From assembly GCF_000767465.1 (NCBI RefSeq), contig NZ_CP009294.1, positions 124,001 to 188,000 of the forward strand: DNA of 64,000 nucleotides, in the 5' to 3' direction. The notes beneath the pieces are model-generated. The model was not told the origin of the DNA, did no database searches, and worked only from the letters and a program-made list of their open reading frames with translations. Below, in pieces: positions 40,830 through 49,814 of the stretch. The translations under genes were made by a program, and so were the position numbers. Source of the DNA: Novosphingobium pentaromativorans US6-1 (GTDB lineage: Bacteria > Pseudomonadota > Alphaproteobacteria > Sphingomonadales > Sphingomonadaceae). Positions within the stretch are counted from its first letter, which is position 1; each line of letters begins with the position of its first letter.

Positions 40830-42655
40830 CCGCGCACCCCCGCCCGCTCGCAATGTCGTCGTCATGGGAGGATGCGCCGATCTCCCCCTGGAGCCGGTTC
40901 GGCGACGGTGAATGGCTGCTCGATATCCGCACCGCAGGCCGCCGCGCGGATCAAAACCGGTTCAGTTGGGCCGCTCCCATGCCGGAGTGCTCCAGGATCA
41001 GCGGGCACGATCATTCCCACCTGATCCGCGCGGCGAAGCACTTCCTGTGGTCGATGCACTTCGATCCACCGCGTGGACGCAAACGGTCCTCAGCGACATC
41101 GCTCCAGCAGAAGGCGATGCTGCTGCGTCCGATTATCGGGTGGATGGCGGGCGAAGGGCTCAGCCGTTTTGCCGAGATCGACCCTGCTGCGGTCGAGCGG
41201 TTCTGCACATGGTTGCGCAGGCGACCATCGCGCGCCGGCCATGACTCGATCAGGCCCGCCACCGTCACGAACTATCTGCTCGCAATCAAGGATCTCTACC
41301 GGCAGCGTTCAAAGCTGGCCGATGCACCGCTGATCGACCCGTTGCCGCTGGAAACCACCTATGAGGCCGCAGGCCACACCCGCGCCAGCAAGGGCTCCAT
41401 ACCGTTCATCCCGGATCGGCAAGCAATCGCGATCCTGAACGAAGCCTTGCGGTGGATCGAGAAGCACGGCGAGACGATCGTGATGGCCGAAGCGATCCGC
41501 CTCGAAGCGCGGGAGCGCGGGCTTGCGACCGGCGTCTTCCGGCAAGCCTCTTATCACGTGCGCAGGGCGCTGCGCGCCGCGAGGCTGAGCGATCCATCGG
41601 GCGAACGCCTCGACGGGGCCTATGCGGCGCGGCAAGCGGCGGTCCACCTCGTCGAAGCCTGCTATATCGTGATCGCCGGGTTCGTTGGCATGCGCGTCAG
41701 CGAGATCCTGTCGATGAAGGTCGGGGCAATCGAGTATCGCCCGATCGGCGAGACCGGGGTGGATCAGGCCTATGTGGTGGCACGGTTGTTCAAGACGGTC
41801 GATGATCCCGATGGGCGGGTCGAACGCTGGACGGCACCCGCACCGGTGGCCCGCGCGGTCGATCTGCTCGAGCGCCTGAGCGCACCCCTGCGCGCTGCCT
41901 CGGGGCGTGAGGAGCTGTTCCTGGTGAAGAACACGCAATACGGCGAGATCGTGCCGGTGACCCACATGCACATCGCCTGGCGCATCAACGACTTTGCACG
42001 CCACGTCGGCGTCCCCGACCATGACGGGAAGCCCTGGCAGTTCAGCACGCACCAGTTCCGCAAGACCTTCGCCCGGTTCGTGGCTCGTCGCGACCGCACG
42101 CAGCTCCTGGGCCTCGCCGATCACTTCAAGCATGCCTCGGTGGCAATGACCGCGCGCGGTTACGTCGGCAGCGACTTCGACCTGCACAGCCTCATCAATC
42201 ACGAAGCGCGTGCCGAAACCGCTGCAGCGCTGGACCGCCTACTTGCCGCAAGGCAGCTCGGCGGCAAGATGGGTGAACGCATCGTCGCCCGCAACGCGCG
42301 GTTCCGCGGCCGCGCAGGCGAGCAGGTGCGGCGGGACTACGTGGCGTTCATCCTCGAAGAGACGGACCTGCGCATCCATGCCTGCGACTATGGCTGGTGC
42401 GTGTTCCAGCAGGAAACTTCCCGCTGCGGCGGCGAACTCGAACCCGACGAAGCCGGACGCGCGCCAGCGGTCTGTCTCTCGTGCGCAAACATGGTGATCG
42501 AGGCGAAGCACGGTTCCTATTGGCGGGATCGCAGGGAGCGCAATGCTGCGCTTCTGCCATGTGCCAATCCCATGACCGCAGCCGTGCTGAATGAAGCAAT
42601 CGGACAATGCGAGCGGGTGCTCGCGCAAATCGGAGATGACCATGGGCAAGAGTGA
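40826..42655 (+). CDS. Large tyrosine recombinase (third gene of element B)
   Basis: 609 aa with complete boxes: GFVGMRVSEILSMK, FSTHQFRKTFARFV and HFKHASVAMTARGYVGSD. The C-terminus is Cys-rich (CDYGWCVFQQETSRCGG, then CLSCANMVIEAK), probably a zinc finger. The start overlaps the preceding stop by four bases, and its 3' end overlaps the TnpC-like gene by 14 bp. Confidence 0.88.
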   Translation: MTAHPRPLAMSSSWEDAPISPWSRFGDGEWLLDIRTAGRRADQNRFSWAAPMPECSRISGHDHSHLIRAAKHFLWSMHFDPPRGRKRSSATSLQQKAMLLRPIIGWMAGEGLSRFAEIDPAAVERFCTWLRRRPSRAGHDSIRPATVTNYLLAIKDLYRQRSKLADAPLIDPLPLETTYEAAGHTRASKGSIPFIPDRQAIAILNEALRWIEKHGETIVMAEAIRLEARERGLATGVFRQASYHVRRALRAARLSDPSGERLDGAYAARQAAVHLVEACYIVIAGFVGMRVSEILSMKVGAIEYRPIGETGVDQAYVVARLFKTVDDPDGRVERWTAPAPVARAVDLLERLSAPLRAASGREELFLVKNTQYGEIVPVTHMHIAWRINDFARHVGVPDHDGKPWQFSTHQFRKTFARFVARRDRTQLLGLADHFKHASVAMTARGYVGSDFDLHSLINHEARAETAAALDRLLAARQLGGKMGERIVARNARFRGRAGEQVRRDYVAFILEETDLRIHACDYGWCVFQQETSRCGGELEPDEAGRAPAVCLSCANMVIEAKHGSYWRDRRERNAALLPCANPMTAAVLNEAIGQCERVLAQIGDDHGQE

Positions 42656-43085
42656 AGTGGACCCACGCGGACAATCGGCAGCGAGGAGCTACCGGGCGGC
42701 TCTGGCGAGGCTGGTTCGCGGCGAGGGTCGGCATCCCGACCACGCCGGGCGGGTGGTGCGGATCACGCCGGCCTCGGTGGCCCGCGAGGCCGGACGCAGC
42801 CGCAATCCACTTTATACGACACATCGCGACATCCTCGATGAAATCGAAGTGGCTGCTGAAGGACCGACGCCTATGCGGGACCTTGCGGCCCGGATCGCAG
42901 AACTCGAGGCCGCACTTGCGCATCTGCGCTCCGATGCGCGCCGACATGGTGAGGAACGTCGCGAACTCGCCAGCGAGAACATGACACTGCTGCACCGGGC
43001 GAGGAGCGCTGAGGATCGGCTCACGGCGATCCTGCGGCGAATGCCTGAAGCCCCCGCCACAGGCGCCATCACGCGGCCGCGCTAA
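42642..43085 (+). CDS. DUF6262/TnpC-like accessory protein of element B
   Basis: 147 aa. A small helix-turn-helix-like part (VVRITPASVAREAGRSRNPLYTTHRDILDEIE) is followed by a coiled coil (DLAARIAELEAALAHLRSDARRHGEERREL). This is the layout of TnpC/DUF6262 accessory proteins, which help orient recombination in Tn554-like elements. The ATG at 42642 is preferred because GGAG lies 6 bp upstream; ATG 42636 is possible. It converges with ardC and overlaps it by 17 bp. Confidence 0.72.
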   Translation: MGKSEVDPRGQSAARSYRAALARLVRGEGRHPDHAGRVVRITPASVAREAGRSRNPLYTTHRDILDEIEVAAEGPTPMRDLAARIAELEAALAHLRSDARRHGEERRELASENMTLLHRARSAEDRLTAILRRMPEAPATGAITRPR

Positions 43086-43968
43086 TCTGCTCCGGTTGCC
43101 GGGCATGCATCCAGTCAGCCGCCGCCTGGGCTTTGCTGGCCAGCGTGAAGATCGCGCGAGCGTCGGCCTTGAGCACGCGTAGCCATGACGCAATATAGGC
43201 CGCATGGTCCGGTCGCGGATGATGCGCGATACCAAGATCGGCCATGACGAGTGCGGCTCCGAGATCTGCGATCGCCTCCTCCGCTGCGTATCTGTCCGAC
43301 CCGAACCTGCCGGACAGATCCCGGTCGCAGCGGTGGGCTGCTCCTGTGGCGTGCAGGCCTTCATGGAAAAGCGTGCCATAATAAGCGGCAGGCTCCCTGA
43401 ACTGAGCGAAGGGTGGCATCTGCACGCGATCTTCCGAAGGAATATAATACGCCTCGTTGCCGCCATGCCGACACTCAATGCCAAGGTTGGCCCAGAAGGA
43501 ATCGGCGTTCTGTAGCCGCGCATTGTCGGACAGGAGATCGATGGCTGGCGGCGCATAGCCATCGACCTGGGCCTCATTGAAAACGCTGTAGCCACGGGCA
43601 AACATGCGAGCGCGACCACGCCCCTCCTGCTCGTCGTCCCCATCTTCGGCATCCTCGCCGCGCTGGTTGATCTTCCAGAAGACGATGGTCGTCGCCTGCT
43701 CGCCCTTGCGGACCTGGGCGCCAAGCGCCTGCCACTGGCGATAGCTCGCCCAGCGCCCGGAGCAGTAGCCCGCGGCCTGCGCCGCGATCCACAGACTGAG
43801 GATGTTGGATCCCCGGTAGCGCTTGCAGGTGCCAGCGTTGACTGGCCGCGACGTCGCTGAGCCGTCATGGTGCCACGGCATGGTCCAGGAACCTGCCCCT
43901 GCCTCGATGGCTGCGACGATCTCGTTGGTGACGCGTGTGTAGATATCCGTGCGTTCGGTGCTGCGCAT
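43069..43968 (-). CDS. ardC: ArdC-type antirestriction protein carried by element B
   Basis: 299 aa, complete, starting MRSTERTDIYTRVTNEIVAAIEAGAGSWTMPWHHDG. The ssDNA-binding domain is followed by the zinc motif LFHEGLHATGAAHRCDRDLSGRFG, with a Glu in AAEEAIADLGAALVMADLG. The HE codons are CAT GAA, as in element A and unlike the disrupted backbone copy. It closely resembles the element A ArdC (DHAAYIASWLRVLK is shared). It is the last gene before the right end of element B. Confidence 0.92.
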   Translation of the reverse strand: MRSTERTDIYTRVTNEIVAAIEAGAGSWTMPWHHDGSATSRPVNAGTCKRYRGSNILSLWIAAQAAGYCSGRWASYRQWQALGAQVRKGEQATTIVFWKINQRGEDAEDGDDEQEGRGRARMFARGYSVFNEAQVDGYAPPAIDLLSDNARLQNADSFWANLGIECRHGGNEAYYIPSEDRVQMPPFAQFREPAAYYGTLFHEGLHATGAAHRCDRDLSGRFGSDRYAAEEAIADLGAALVMADLGIAHHPRPDHAAYIASWLRVLKADARAIFTLASKAQAAADWMHARQPEQISAAA

Positions 43969-44081
43969 GATCAGGACTCCCGTCCTGAAATCGCAAGGCT
44001 GGCCCTGCGATTTTGCGGCAACAGCAGGGCGCAAAGGCCATCGACGGCCCTCGAAACGAGGACACTTGCGATGTTACATAC

Positions 44082-44681
44082 CTCGTGACAGCGGGTCGAG
44101 AAGTACGCCTCGATCGAATGGAACACGTTTGGCGACGGCAAGGTGACGGTGTCGGTGCCCGGCGAGTAGTGCGCGCTGTCGCCGCCGTGAACGACACGGA
44201 TCGGGATCGCGTCGAGGAAGGCCTGCACCCCGGCCGAGAGCTCGCCGATCACCTTAGGATCGGGCGGCTCGGGGTAGTAGTGCGGCGGCAGCCCCTCGAT
44301 CTGCGAGGCGTTGAACACGTGGTTCCACTTCATGAACCGGATCGTCTTCTCCGTCGTTTCACCGGTCTCGCGATCGGTGTCGGTCTTGCGCGCCGAGGAG
44401 TAGAACACACTGAACGAGCCGCTCTCGCCCTTGCGGACATGCGCGCCGAGTTCGAGCGCCTGGCGGAAAGTCATCCAGTAGGGGCTGGCATAGCCCCGGC
44501 TTTCGGCGACCGCCCAGAGGAAGAATGTGTTGATCCCAGAATAGGGGACCCCGTTGTGGCGCAGCGGCCGCGTGCTGGTCGAGGTCCAGGGCTTAAGCCA
44601 CGGGGCGGTGCCGGCGGCGATCTTTTCGAGGATCAGGTCGGTGATGACCTGCGCGACGTCGGGTTTGGGGTGACGGGTCAT
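44082..44681 (-). pseudogene. ardC: Backbone ardC, 5' fragment (200 codons)
   Basis: It starts MTRHPKPDVAQVITDLILEKIAAGTAPWLKPWTS and keeps the whole ssDNA-binding domain (NGVPYSGINTFFLWAVAESRGYASPYWMTF, then HVRKGESGSFSVFY). It reaches NVFHSIEAYFSTRCHE, where element B begins. An unspliced product would run on into element B (VCNIASVLVSR) without the metallopeptidase half. The ATG overlaps the GHKL stop by four bases, so the gene belonged to that operon. Confidence 0.87.
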
Positions 44682-46342
44682 TGGGCCAGGCCCTCCTGGG
44701 CAGGCTCGAGCGAGAGGTCGGCAGCCGCGCTCGACCAGGAGAGGCGCAGCGTGCGCCCATGCGGAATGCGCCAGGCGACCCGGTCGGCGAAGGCCATGCG
44801 GAGGCCGGCAAGGATCGCCGCGTCCTCGCCTTCGAGGATGGCGTGGGCACGTACCGCCGCATCGTGGCGGAAGCGGGTCTCCTGCGTGTCGTAGCTGTCC
44901 GCATCGGAATCGTCCGAGCGCGAGAACACCGCATCGACGATGAGGTCGGTGAGATCGTCGGGCCCGAGTGCGGCGGTCCGGGTCAGCGCAACGCGCGCGC
45001 AGTCGGGATCGCCCCAAGAGTCGGCATCTTCCAGAATCGCAAAGTCGGTCTCGAGATCGAGCCGCCGGTCGTGCTGATCGGTGAGTTCGATCGTGATCGC
45101 GTCGGGGCGGAGGGTGACGGCCTCGGCTTCGTCCGCGGGCATGCCGTCATCGAAGGTGAAGCGCTCGCCGGTGCGAATGAAGGCCGGAAGCGCATCGTAC
45201 CAGGGATAGCCGATGAAATTGGTGATCGGGTCGTAGAAGGCGCGCGGTTCGGGGCCGCCAAGGCGATGCATCTCGCCGCCGTTAGAGCGCCGCAAGGCGC
45301 GGCCGAAGGTGACCGCGTCGAAGGAGTCGGTGTCGTCATAGATCGCTGCACCCGGCTCGAGGTCGGCAAACCGCGGCACCTCGCGGTAGCTGTCGCGGGC
45401 AAGCGTCGGGTACCACAGCGGCAATTGCCGCGCCGCCTGCGGGAAGTCGTCGTGATACAAGCTCGCTTCGATCCAGTTCTCGAAGCTCAGGCGGTGGAAC
45501 GGTTCCTCGCGGATGACCGAAAAGATCGCCTCGCGGCAGAGTGCCACGAGACGGTCGAGCGCGGCGTTGCGGTAGATTTCCTTGCGGGCGGGCAGCACCA
45601 GGACGAGATCAGGCGCGTCGATGACGTCGACCTGCACGGACCACTGGGTGTGATGGACTTCCTTCACGACCGGAAAGGCGTGTTTGAGGGTAAGCCCATG
45701 GAAGTTGAGCGTCGCGATGTGCGGCGAGTGTCGGTCGCGGAATACGCCGATGCGGAAGCCCTCGCGCTCGATGACCTTGTGCGCATCGGCGAGGAAGTCG
45801 GCGCGGGCGAAGGCCTTGCCGTTGTAGCTGACCGGGACGGCCAAGAACCGCGCCGCCGCCTCGACGCAGCGTTCGAGCTTGCCATCGGGCTGCGGATCGA
45901 AGCGGAAAGCGATTGTCGTGCCGCGCGGCCCATCGAAGGGCAGCACATCGATGTCGGCCTCGCCCGTCCAGGCATCGCCCGTAATCGCCAGCGAGAACGC
46001 GCCGCCCGCGCTCCGCGAACTGACCACGGTGTCGAGGCCGGCCAGGCTGAAGAAGCCCATGCCCGCCGGGTCTTCGCGGGCGCGGCACTCGTCGGGCCAA
46101 TCGGATGCCCCGAGGGAGAGGAGGTCAACCGGGTCGGCGATCCCGGCGCCGTCATCGCTCACCGTGATGAGGCAGGCGTCCGCCGCGTGATCGGCGGTGA
46201 CGGTGATGCGGCCCGCGCCCGCGCGGCGGGCGTTCTGGAAAAGCTCGTTGAAAATGTCATCGAGGGTCCCGTTGAAGATCCGGGTGACCTTTGAGATCGC
46301 CTCGGGGGAAACCCGGGCGCGCAGCTTGGTGATCATGGTCAT
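44678..46342 (-). CDS. GHKL (HSP90-like) ATPase
   Basis: 554 aa starting MTMITKLRARVSPEAISKVTRIFNGTLDDIFNELFQNARRAG. Bergerat-fold motifs are present: N-box (NELFQNARRAGAGRITV), G1 (VSDDGAGIADP), G2 (DPAGMGFFSLAGLDTVV) and a later GTTIAFRF. The C-terminal half is unassigned. Such plasmid-borne GHKL proteins resemble MutL/HSP90-type ATPases; the role here is unknown. It lies between ParB-like (76 bp upstream) and ardC (overlapping) in the backbone operon. Confidence 0.85.
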   Translation of the reverse strand: MTMITKLRARVSPEAISKVTRIFNGTLDDIFNELFQNARRAGAGRITVTADHAADACLITVSDDGAGIADPVDLLSLGASDWPDECRAREDPAGMGFFSLAGLDTVVSSRSAGGAFSLAITGDAWTGEADIDVLPFDGPRGTTIAFRFDPQPDGKLERCVEAAARFLAVPVSYNGKAFARADFLADAHKVIEREGFRIGVFRDRHSPHIATLNFHGLTLKHAFPVVKEVHHTQWSVQVDVIDAPDLVLVLPARKEIYRNAALDRLVALCREAIFSVIREEPFHRLSFENWIEASLYHDDFPQAARQLPLWYPTLARDSYREVPRFADLEPGAAIYDDTDSFDAVTFGRALRRSNGGEMHRLGGPEPRAFYDPITNFIGYPWYDALPAFIRTGERFTFDDGMPADEAEAVTLRPDAITIELTDQHDRRLDLETDFAILEDADSWGDPDCARVALTRTAALGPDDLTDLIVDAVFSRSDDSDADSYDTQETRFRHDAAVRAHAILEGEDAAILAGLRMAFADRVAWRIPHGRTLRLSWSSAAADLSLEPAQEGLAQ

Positions 46343-46418
46343 GCGGTGGTTCCTGGATGGACCGGCACGCTGCCGCTGGGCGCGTGAGATACGCGGGCAG
46401 CGTGCCGGCAAGGCTGGT

Positions 46419-48473
46419 TCAGGCGTCGATGGTCTCGCCGGCGTGGGCGTCCTGCTCTTCGGCAGGTTCGACTTCGCCGGCATCGCTCTCGGGTTCGTGC
46501 TCGACCGGCGCTTCATCATCGGGCTCGCTCGCGGCGAGCACCCGGAAGCGCATGGCCTCGGGCACCCATGCAAGCGCGGCTTCCTTGACCTCGGGGGCGA
46601 CGATGGTCTCACCGGCGAACAGCTTCTCGCAGGAGGCCGAGAGGTCGCCCTTCTTGGAACCCATGAAGCTTGCCGCCATGGTTGGGCCGCCGACTTCGCT
46701 GACATGGGCGAGCAGCGCCTGCTTGCTCACGCGGTCGAAGTAGTTGGCCGAGGTCGGCCGCCAGTGGCTGGCGACGTTGATCCCCATCAGGGCGGCGAGA
46801 TGATCGTGGAGGTCGATCGGCTCGGGTCCGGACTGCCCTGCCTTCTTGTCGATCCCCATGCTCGCCTCGAGCGTCTTCGCCATGCACCAGGCGAGCCAGC
46901 TTGCCTTGGCATCGTCGTCGAGCGCGCTGAACGCCGAGAACCGGTCGACCGTGCGGCGATGTTCGGTCCACGACAGGTCGAGCGTCTCACGCATGTCGGC
47001 CATCAGCGTATGCGCCGGGCTCTCGGGATAATTGGCGAGGTAGAGCGAGGGCGACGGGGCGCGGAGCGTCGTTCCGAGAGCCTGCGCACTGTAGAGCGCA
47101 CGGGAGTCGGCGATGGCGAAGATCAGATAGTCGAGTGCGATCGCCGGGTTGGAGGCGAGGTTGATCGCGAGGATGTCGCGGCGCTGTACAGCAAGTTCCT
47201 CGACCAGCTTCTGCGAGAGCGGTTTGGGTGCGGACGAGGCGTTGCCGCCCTCCCCTGCAGTCCCACTGGCGCCCTCGCCCGCGTCGCCCCCGCGCGCCTT
47301 GCGCCGTTCGAGCGGCTTGTCGCTATAGAGGCCGCTCGCGACCGCAGGCTGGCCGTCGGCGCCGATGATCACGAAGCAGCCGACATTCGCCTTCATCTCC
47401 TCGGGGATCACCGGGGGCTTGTCGTGGAGTGCATCATAGGCGCTGCTTGCGGCATCCCAGCGCTCCTGAAACTCGGCGGCGGCAGCCTCGTCGTCCTCGT
47501 CGAGCGTCTCGCCTTCGGCTTCCAGCGCCGAGATCGTCTCGAGCAGCTTGTCAGCCTCAACCTGTTCCTCATCGGAGAGCGGCGCCGGTTCGAGATGGAC
47601 CTGGTGCAGATCTTCGGTCGCGTTGTAGGTGACGCGCGTCTCGAGGATCGGGCGCACCCAGGCATAGCCGGAAGTTTGGGCGACCTCGGCCGCAAAGGCC
47701 TGGAGCTTCTCGCCGGCAATGCGCTGGGCGATCTCGGCATCGAGCCAGGTTTCGCCGCCGTCCTCTGTAAAGAGGTCGCGTTCGATCTTGCCTCCAGCGG
47801 CAAGGTATTCCGCTTCGCTGGCGAGCTTCGCCATCGGCGAAAACGAGCGGATCGCACTGTGCGTTACCATACGGCGGATGGAATCAGGGTTGTTGCCCTG
47901 CCAGCTATTCGACAGCTCGTTCCAGACCATCATCTGGCGGTCGTGGTTGGGCGTCGTCGCATAGGCCTTGGCGACGTCGAGGGTGATCTTGCCTTCTTCG
48001 AGCGCGGCGAAGATCGGATCGGCGAGGTCAGCGAGCCGCAGGCGGCCTTCGATGAACCGGCGGGTGCGACCGAACCGCTTGGCGATCGCGTCGAGGTCGC
48101 TGCCCTCGTTTACGAAGTGCTTGTACGCACGGATTTCATCGGTCGGCGTCATGTCGAGCCGGATGACATTCTCGATCAGCGAGAGTTCGGACTGCTCGGC
48201 GGCATCGATGTCGAGCACTCGGCAGGCGACGGGGTGGTCCTTGGGGAGCTTGCCGGCGGTCAGAAGAAAGTTGAGGGCGCGCAGGCGGCGGCCGCCTGCG
48301 GTCACGTCGAACATGCCCCGCTTCTTGGCGGGCACGACGATCAGGTTCTGGAGGAGGCCCTTGGCCTCGATATTGGCGGCGAGTTCCTCGATGAAGAGGT
48401 TGCTGTCGTTTTTGCGGACGTTGGCTTCGGACAGGCGTAGCTTGCCGAGCGGGATCAATTCGATGTCGTTCAT
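46419..48473 (-). CDS. Large ParB/Spo0J-like protein
   Basis: 684 aa. The N-terminal ParB nuclease-like/CTPase domain reads LIPLGKLRLSEANVRKND, then DVTAGGRRLRAL and LSLIENVIRLDMTPTDEIRAY. A helix-turn-helix follows (DLDAIAKRFGRTRRFIEGRLRLADL). The long C-terminal part has acidic low-complexity stretches (ALEAEGETLDEDDEAAAAEF). Proteins of this size on sphingomonad plasmids are chromosome-partition-like DNA binders of unproven role; no ParA is adjacent. A 16-bp C-rich block and a 41-bp palindrome lie upstream. Confidence 0.87.
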   Translation of the reverse strand: MNDIELIPLGKLRLSEANVRKNDSNLFIEELAANIEAKGLLQNLIVVPAKKRGMFDVTAGGRRLRALNFLLTAGKLPKDHPVACRVLDIDAAEQSELSLIENVIRLDMTPTDEIRAYKHFVNEGSDLDAIAKRFGRTRRFIEGRLRLADLADPIFAALEEGKITLDVAKAYATTPNHDRQMMVWNELSNSWQGNNPDSIRRMVTHSAIRSFSPMAKLASEAEYLAAGGKIERDLFTEDGGETWLDAEIAQRIAGEKLQAFAAEVAQTSGYAWVRPILETRVTYNATEDLHQVHLEPAPLSDEEQVEADKLLETISALEAEGETLDEDDEAAAAEFQERWDAASSAYDALHDKPPVIPEEMKANVGCFVIIGADGQPAVASGLYSDKPLERRKARGGDAGEGASGTAGEGGNASSAPKPLSQKLVEELAVQRRDILAINLASNPAIALDYLIFAIADSRALYSAQALGTTLRAPSPSLYLANYPESPAHTLMADMRETLDLSWTEHRRTVDRFSAFSALDDDAKASWLAWCMAKTLEASMGIDKKAGQSGPEPIDLHDHLAALMGINVASHWRPTSANYFDRVSKQALLAHVSEVGGPTMAASFMGSKKGDLSASCEKLFAGETIVAPEVKEAALAWVPEAMRFRVLAASEPDDEAPVEHEPESDAGEVEPAEEQDAHAGETIDA

Positions 48474-48525
48474 TGGGGTGCTCCTGAAAGCCGGATTTGG
48501 CCGAGCCCTTCGGCTCACCCCTTCC

Positions 48526-48541
48526 AGCCCCCCTCCCCTCA
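48526..48541 (-). promoter_or_regulatory. 16-bp C-rich block AGCCCCCCTCCCCTCA
   Basis: Identical to 10642-10657 and 63047-63062, located 53 bp upstream of the ParB-like start codon. Here no gene stops in front of it, unlike the other two copies. Confidence 0.6.
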
Positions 48542-48600
48542 CGGCTTCAGGATTCCCCGAACTCTCAGGCGCGATGGTGCGTCTCCAGGCGGTTCGATTG

Positions 48601-48641
48601 GGTCCATGAGGCATAAATCGATCATTTATGCCTCATGGACC
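48601..48641. repeat. 41-bp perfect palindrome between parB-like and the PIN pair
   Basis: GGTCCATGAGGCATAAAT (48601-48618), CGATC, then its exact reverse complement (48624-48641): 18-bp perfect arms with a 5-bp spacer. It lies in the divergent intergenic region between the ParB-like gene and the antitoxin/PIN genes. It could be a partition site, an operator, or a recombination site. Confidence 0.9.
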
Positions 48642-48729
48642 GGACCTGCGCCGGAACCTGAGGCGCACAACTTGGTTGCGTTTATTGCGAATATGCGCTA
48701 GGGAATATCGCCATCAGCGGAGAGAAACG

Positions 48730-49188
48730 ATGACACTGCCAGCCAATGCCTTGCCCTTTGGCAACAGGCTGCCCTCTGCCGATGATCGGCAGATCGCCAA
48801 CCAGCTTCGGCGCATCCTTGCCTCGCAGAAGGCCGGTGAGGCCAAGCTGCACATACCCGATCCCAAGACCAGGAAGCCGGTAGAAATCTCGCTGACACCG
48901 GCGATGTCGGACCTGTTCCTCGAGTTGCTGCGTCACATCGGGAGCGGGGATGCTGTCACGCTCGTGCCAATCCAGCAGATGTTGACGACCCAGCAAGCAG
49001 CAGATCTGCTCAACATTTCGCGCCCTTACCTGATCAGGTTGATCGAGAAGGGTGACATCCCGCACAGCATGGTAGGACGGCATCGGCGGCTCAAGGCCGA
49101 GGACGTGTTCGCGTACAAGGCGGAGCGCGACAAGATCCGTTCGAAGGCGATGGATGAACTGATTGCGGACGACGCGGACCTGTATTGA
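48730..49188 (+). CDS. Excisionase-type HTH antitoxin of a PIN pair
   Basis: 152 aa. The C-terminal helix-turn-helix reads LTTQQAADLLNISRPYLIRLIEKGDIPHSMVGRHRRLKAEDVFAYK, a MerR/excisionase-type DNA-binding domain. The N-terminal half (LHIPDPKTRKPVEISLTPAMSDLFLELLRHI) is likely for dimerisation. This gene order, excisionase-like protein then PIN protein, is a common type II toxin-antitoxin layout. The ATG at 48730 has AGAGAAACG upstream. Twelve bases separate it from the toxin gene. Confidence 0.82.
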   Translation: MTLPANALPFGNRLPSADDRQIANQLRRILASQKAGEAKLHIPDPKTRKPVEISLTPAMSDLFLELLRHIGSGDAVTLVPIQQMLTTQQAADLLNISRPYLIRLIEKGDIPHSMVGRHRRLKAEDVFAYKAERDKIRSKAMDELIADDADLY

Positions 49189-49200
49189 TCTGACCCTGCC

Positions 49201-49791
49201 ATGTTCGCCAATCGCTACACCGCACTCGTCGATGCCTGCACATTGGTCAGCGCACCGCGTCGTGATCTGCTGCTCACTCTCGCCGAGGCGGAATTCTTCC
49301 GTGTGCGCTGGTCGCAGCGCATCCTTGATGAGACTCGCGCGGCATTGGACAAGATCTTTGCCGAGCGTGGGTTCGAGGACGCGTCCGCAAGGGCGGCCCG
49401 ATCGGTCGAGGCGATGCACCAGGCCTTCCCCGAAGCCCTCGTTGATGCGCACGCTTCGGTCGCGGCCCTGAAATTCGGACTTCCCGACGCCATTGACGAG
49501 CATGTGCTGGCCGCTGCAGTCCAGACGCAGGCCCAGGCTGTCGTGACCGAAAACATCAGCGATTTCCCGGCCGCAATTCTCGCGCCGCTCAACATCGAAG
49601 CGCGAACCGCCGACGAGTTCATCACAGACACCATCGCGCTCGATGAGGGCAAGGCGGTTGCCGCCATCCGGACGTTGCGCATTCGGCTGAAGCGGCCGGA
49701 AATGTCTGCTGAGGACTACCTGCGCTCTCTGGAGGCACATGGACTGTTCGTCACCGCTTCGATCCTGAGTGGCCACGCTGAATCCATCTGA
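49201..49791 (+). CDS. PIN-domain toxin
   Basis: 196 aa starting MFANRYTALVDACTLVSAPRRDLLLTLAEAEFFRVRWSQRILDE. The first PIN Asp (VDACTLV) and Glu (LDETRAAL) are followed by the last Asp pair in GLPDAIDEHVLAAAVQTQAQAVVTENISDFP. PIN toxins are Mg-dependent RNases. Paired with the HTH protein upstream it forms a toxin-antitoxin module placed between parB-like and the helicase, consistent with plasmid maintenance. Confidence 0.87.
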   Translation: MFANRYTALVDACTLVSAPRRDLLLTLAEAEFFRVRWSQRILDETRAALDKIFAERGFEDASARAARSVEAMHQAFPEALVDAHASVAALKFGLPDAIDEHVLAAAVQTQAQAVVTENISDFPAAILAPLNIEARTADEFITDTIALDEGKAVAAIRTLRIRLKRPEMSAEDYLRSLEAHGLFVTASILSGHAESI

Positions 49792-49814
49792 CCTGCAATG
49801 ACGCGAGCCGACGG

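Larger units (their letters stand above)
37785..44087. mobile_element. Element B: three-recombinase element carrying ardC (6.3 kb)
   Basis: Inserted in backbone ardC. The 6-bp direct repeat CTCGTG occurs at both borders (37779-37784 and 44082-44087), the likely crossover core. Imperfect inverted repeats follow inside: GTAGGTCCCATC then GTGTCCT at the left; GTATGTAACATC then GTGTCCT at the right, read inward. Contents: three recombinases plus a small DUF6262/TnpC-like gene on the plus strand, and a convergent intact ardC. The core, read on the ardC strand, is CACGAG, the codons for His-Glu of the zinc motif. Confidence 0.84.

Noticed and set aside
39090..40865. 591-codon open frame on the minus strand
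   Set aside because: Shadow of the second recombinase of element B; no family resemblance.
44681..46294. 537-codon plus-strand frame
   Set aside because: Antisense of the GHKL ATPase gene, which has all Bergerat motifs.
46197..48440. 747-codon open frame on the plus strand
   Set aside because: Antisense to the ParB-like gene, whose minus-strand translation has clear ParB motifs; the plus frame exists because of high GC at third positions.
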